Part shown: positions 41,098-42,137 of the stretch, in pieces
Layout: each line of letters opens with the position of its first letter
How positions within the stretch are numbered: the stretch's first letter is position 1
Origin: Parvibaculum sp.
GTDB taxonomy: Bacteria; Pseudomonadota; Alphaproteobacteria; Parvibaculales; Parvibaculaceae
Length of the DNA: 42,137 bases
Reading direction: 5' to 3'
NCBI GenBank assembly: GCA_030649335.1
Contig: JAUSLL010000097.1
Location: 1-42,137, forward strand
Position numbers and translations under genes: made by a program
The notes under the pieces: generated by a model
What the model was told of the DNA's origin: nothing
The model's input: the letters and a program-made list of their open reading frames with translations, nothing else
Database searches by the model: none

Positions 41098-42137
41098 TCA
41101 CGAAAACGCAGCGATGCCGGTGATCTCGCGCCCGAGGATCAGCGCATGAACGTCATGCGTGCCTTCATAAGTGTTCACGGCTTCGAGGTTCATCACGTGA
41201 CGGATCACATGATACTCGTCCGAGACGCCGTTGCCGCCATGCATGTCGCGGGCAACGCGGGCAATATCAAGCGCCTTGCCGCAATTATTGCGCTTCATTA
41301 GTGAGATGGCGGCGGGTGCGGCGTTGCCCGCATCAAACATCCGGCCAAGTTGCAGGCAGCCCTGCAGCCCGAGTGTAATTTCCGTCTGCATGTCAGCGAG
41401 CTTTTTCTGCACCAACTGGTTTGCCGCCAGCGGGCGTCCGAATTGTTTGCGCTCCAGCGTATAGGTGCGTGCAGCGTGCCAGCAGAATTCCGCCGCGCCC
41501 ATCGCGCCCCAGGCGATGCCGTAACGCGCGCGGTTGAGGCAGCCGAAGGGACCGGCAAGGCCGCGCACATTCGGCAGCAGGTTTTCGTCCGGCACGAACA
41601 CATCCTGCAAAACGATTTCGCCGGTCACGGAGGCGCGAAGCGAAAACTTGCCTTCGATTTTCGGTGTTGAGAAACCCTTGAACGCGCGTTCGACGACAAA
41701 GCCGCGGATCACATCGTCTTCGGTCTTGGCCCAGACGACTGCAAGGTCCGCGATTGGTGAATTGGTGATCCACATTTTCGCGCCGTTGAGGATGAAGCCG
41801 CCATCCACTTTCTTGGCGCGCGTCACCATCGATCCCGGATCAGACCCATGGTCGGGCTCTGTGAGGCCGAAGCAGCCGACCCATTCGCCGGTGGCAAGTT
41901 TGGGAAGATATTTTTCACGCTGCGCTTCCGAGCCATAAGCATAGATCGGATGCATGACGAGCGACGACTGCACGCTCATTGCGGAGCGATAGCCTGAGTC
42001 CACCCGTTCAACTTCACGGGCCGCAAGACCATAGGAAACATAATTGAGTCCCGCGCAGCCGTATTTTTCCGGCAGCGTCGTGCCGAGCATCCCTTGCTCG
42101 CCCATCTCGTTCATGATTTCGCGATGGAAGATTTCGT
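41098..42137 (-). CDS. gcdH: Glutaryl-CoA dehydrogenase, C-terminal part (5' end beyond window)
   Basis: The frame runs to the window edge, so the N-terminus is missing; about 346 of roughly 390 residues are visible. [37 protein letters not shown] and [18 protein letters not shown] at the C-terminus are highly specific for glutaryl-CoA dehydrogenase. The Glu in NTYEGTHD is the catalytic base. The FAD enzyme oxidises and decarboxylates glutaryl-CoA to crotonyl-CoA in lysine, tryptophan and aromatic breakdown, in the cytoplasm. It is a housekeeping gene unrelated to the polysaccharide locus. No 3' anomaly is seen; the stop TGA is at 41098-41100. Confidence 0.95.
   Translation of the reverse strand, partial: EIFHREIMNEMGEQGMLGTTLPEKYGCAGLNYVSYGLAAREVERVDSGYRSAMSVQSSLVMHPIYAYGSEAQREKYLPKLATGEWVGCFGLTEPDHGSDPGSMVTRAKKVDGGFILNGAKMWITNSPIADLAVVWAKTEDDVIRGFVVERAFKGFSTPKIEGKFSLRASVTGEIVLQDVFVPDENLLPNVRGLAGPFGCLNRARYGIAWGAMGAAEFCWHAARTYTLERKQFGRPLAANQLVQKKLADMQTEITLGLQGCLQLGRMFDAGNAAPAAISLMKRNNCGKALDIARVARDMHGGNGVSDEYHVIRHVMNLEAVNTYEGTHDVHALILGREITGIAAFS

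Noticed and set aside
1-42137. CRISPR arrays, intact insertion sequences, rRNA genes, flippase/polymerase (Wzx/Wzy) genes
   Set aside because: Looked for on both strands; no regularly spaced repeats, no complete transposase, no rRNA and no Wzx/Wzy-like membrane protein were seen.

Overview
The window looks like a chromosomal segment of an alphaproteobacterium. The reasons are protein similarity by eye (betaine-lipid genes btaA and btaB, a glutaryl-CoA dehydrogenase, a fosmidomycin-resistance-type MFS protein), moderately high GC, and frequent TTG/GTG starts. No species can be named from the sequence alone. Most of the window, about 1.6 to 32.9 kb, is one large surface-polysaccharide (O-antigen or capsule-like) locus. 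Lipid and transport genes and a catabolic gene flank it.

Layout. 1-1550: the end of a zinc-type dehydrogenase, a decayed patch (strong hairpin, tail of an IS3-type transposase, possible tRNA remnant), and an OsmC-family protein. 1632-2762: a sugar aminotransferase of the WecE/DegT type. 2967-10724: a tight run of nine co-directional genes (SDR, SIS isomerase, a second SDR with an altered active site, both halves of a split transketolase, a HAD phosphatase, an APH-type kinase, a methyltransferase, an MDR dehydrogenase), followed by a methyltransferase at 10886. This run resembles a self-contained pathway for an unusual, possibly higher-carbon, activated sugar. 11801-13254: a sulfotransferase and the internally deleted relic of another. 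13745-17198: ABC-2 exporter (Wzm and Wzt) and a TylF-type methyltransferase with a long N-terminal extension. 17217-21465, minus strand: an RmlD-like reductase, a GT2 glycosyltransferase, a HldE-like enzyme with its two domains in reversed order, and a sugar nucleotidyltransferase. 21595-24375: a methyltransferase and a TIGR04372-like glycosyltransferase. 24401-28434, minus strand: a C-methyltransferase-like protein, a phytanoyl-CoA-dioxygenase-like oxygenase and a large unrecognised protein. 28597-31713: an epimerase, a WecA/WbpL-type initiating transferase and a GT4 glycosyltransferase. 31674-32884: gmhB and gmhA.

Beyond the polysaccharide locus, two overlapping ABC exporter half-genes (32955-36640) probably form a heterodimer with one degenerate ATP site. 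They are divergent from btaA-btaB (36925-38873), which make the phosphorus-free lipid DGTS; a Pho-box-like repeat lies between them. Minus-strand gcdH (partial), an Fsr-like MFS gene and gmd (38870-42137) close the window.

Working model: precursor sugars are built by the transketolase/GmhA/SDR/kinase set, by HldE-like, GmhA and GmhB enzymes, and by Gmd. The chain is started on undecaprenyl phosphate by the WecA-like enzyme, extended by GT4, GT2 and TIGR04372-like transferases, decorated by methyl and sulfate groups, and exported by Wzm/Wzt rather than by a Wzx/Wzy route, since no flippase or polymerase is seen. The most novel-looking parts are the nine-gene sugar cassette, the reversed HldE fusion, the TylF fusion and the unrecognised 616-residue protein. 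All functional assignments come from reading motifs; no database search was run.
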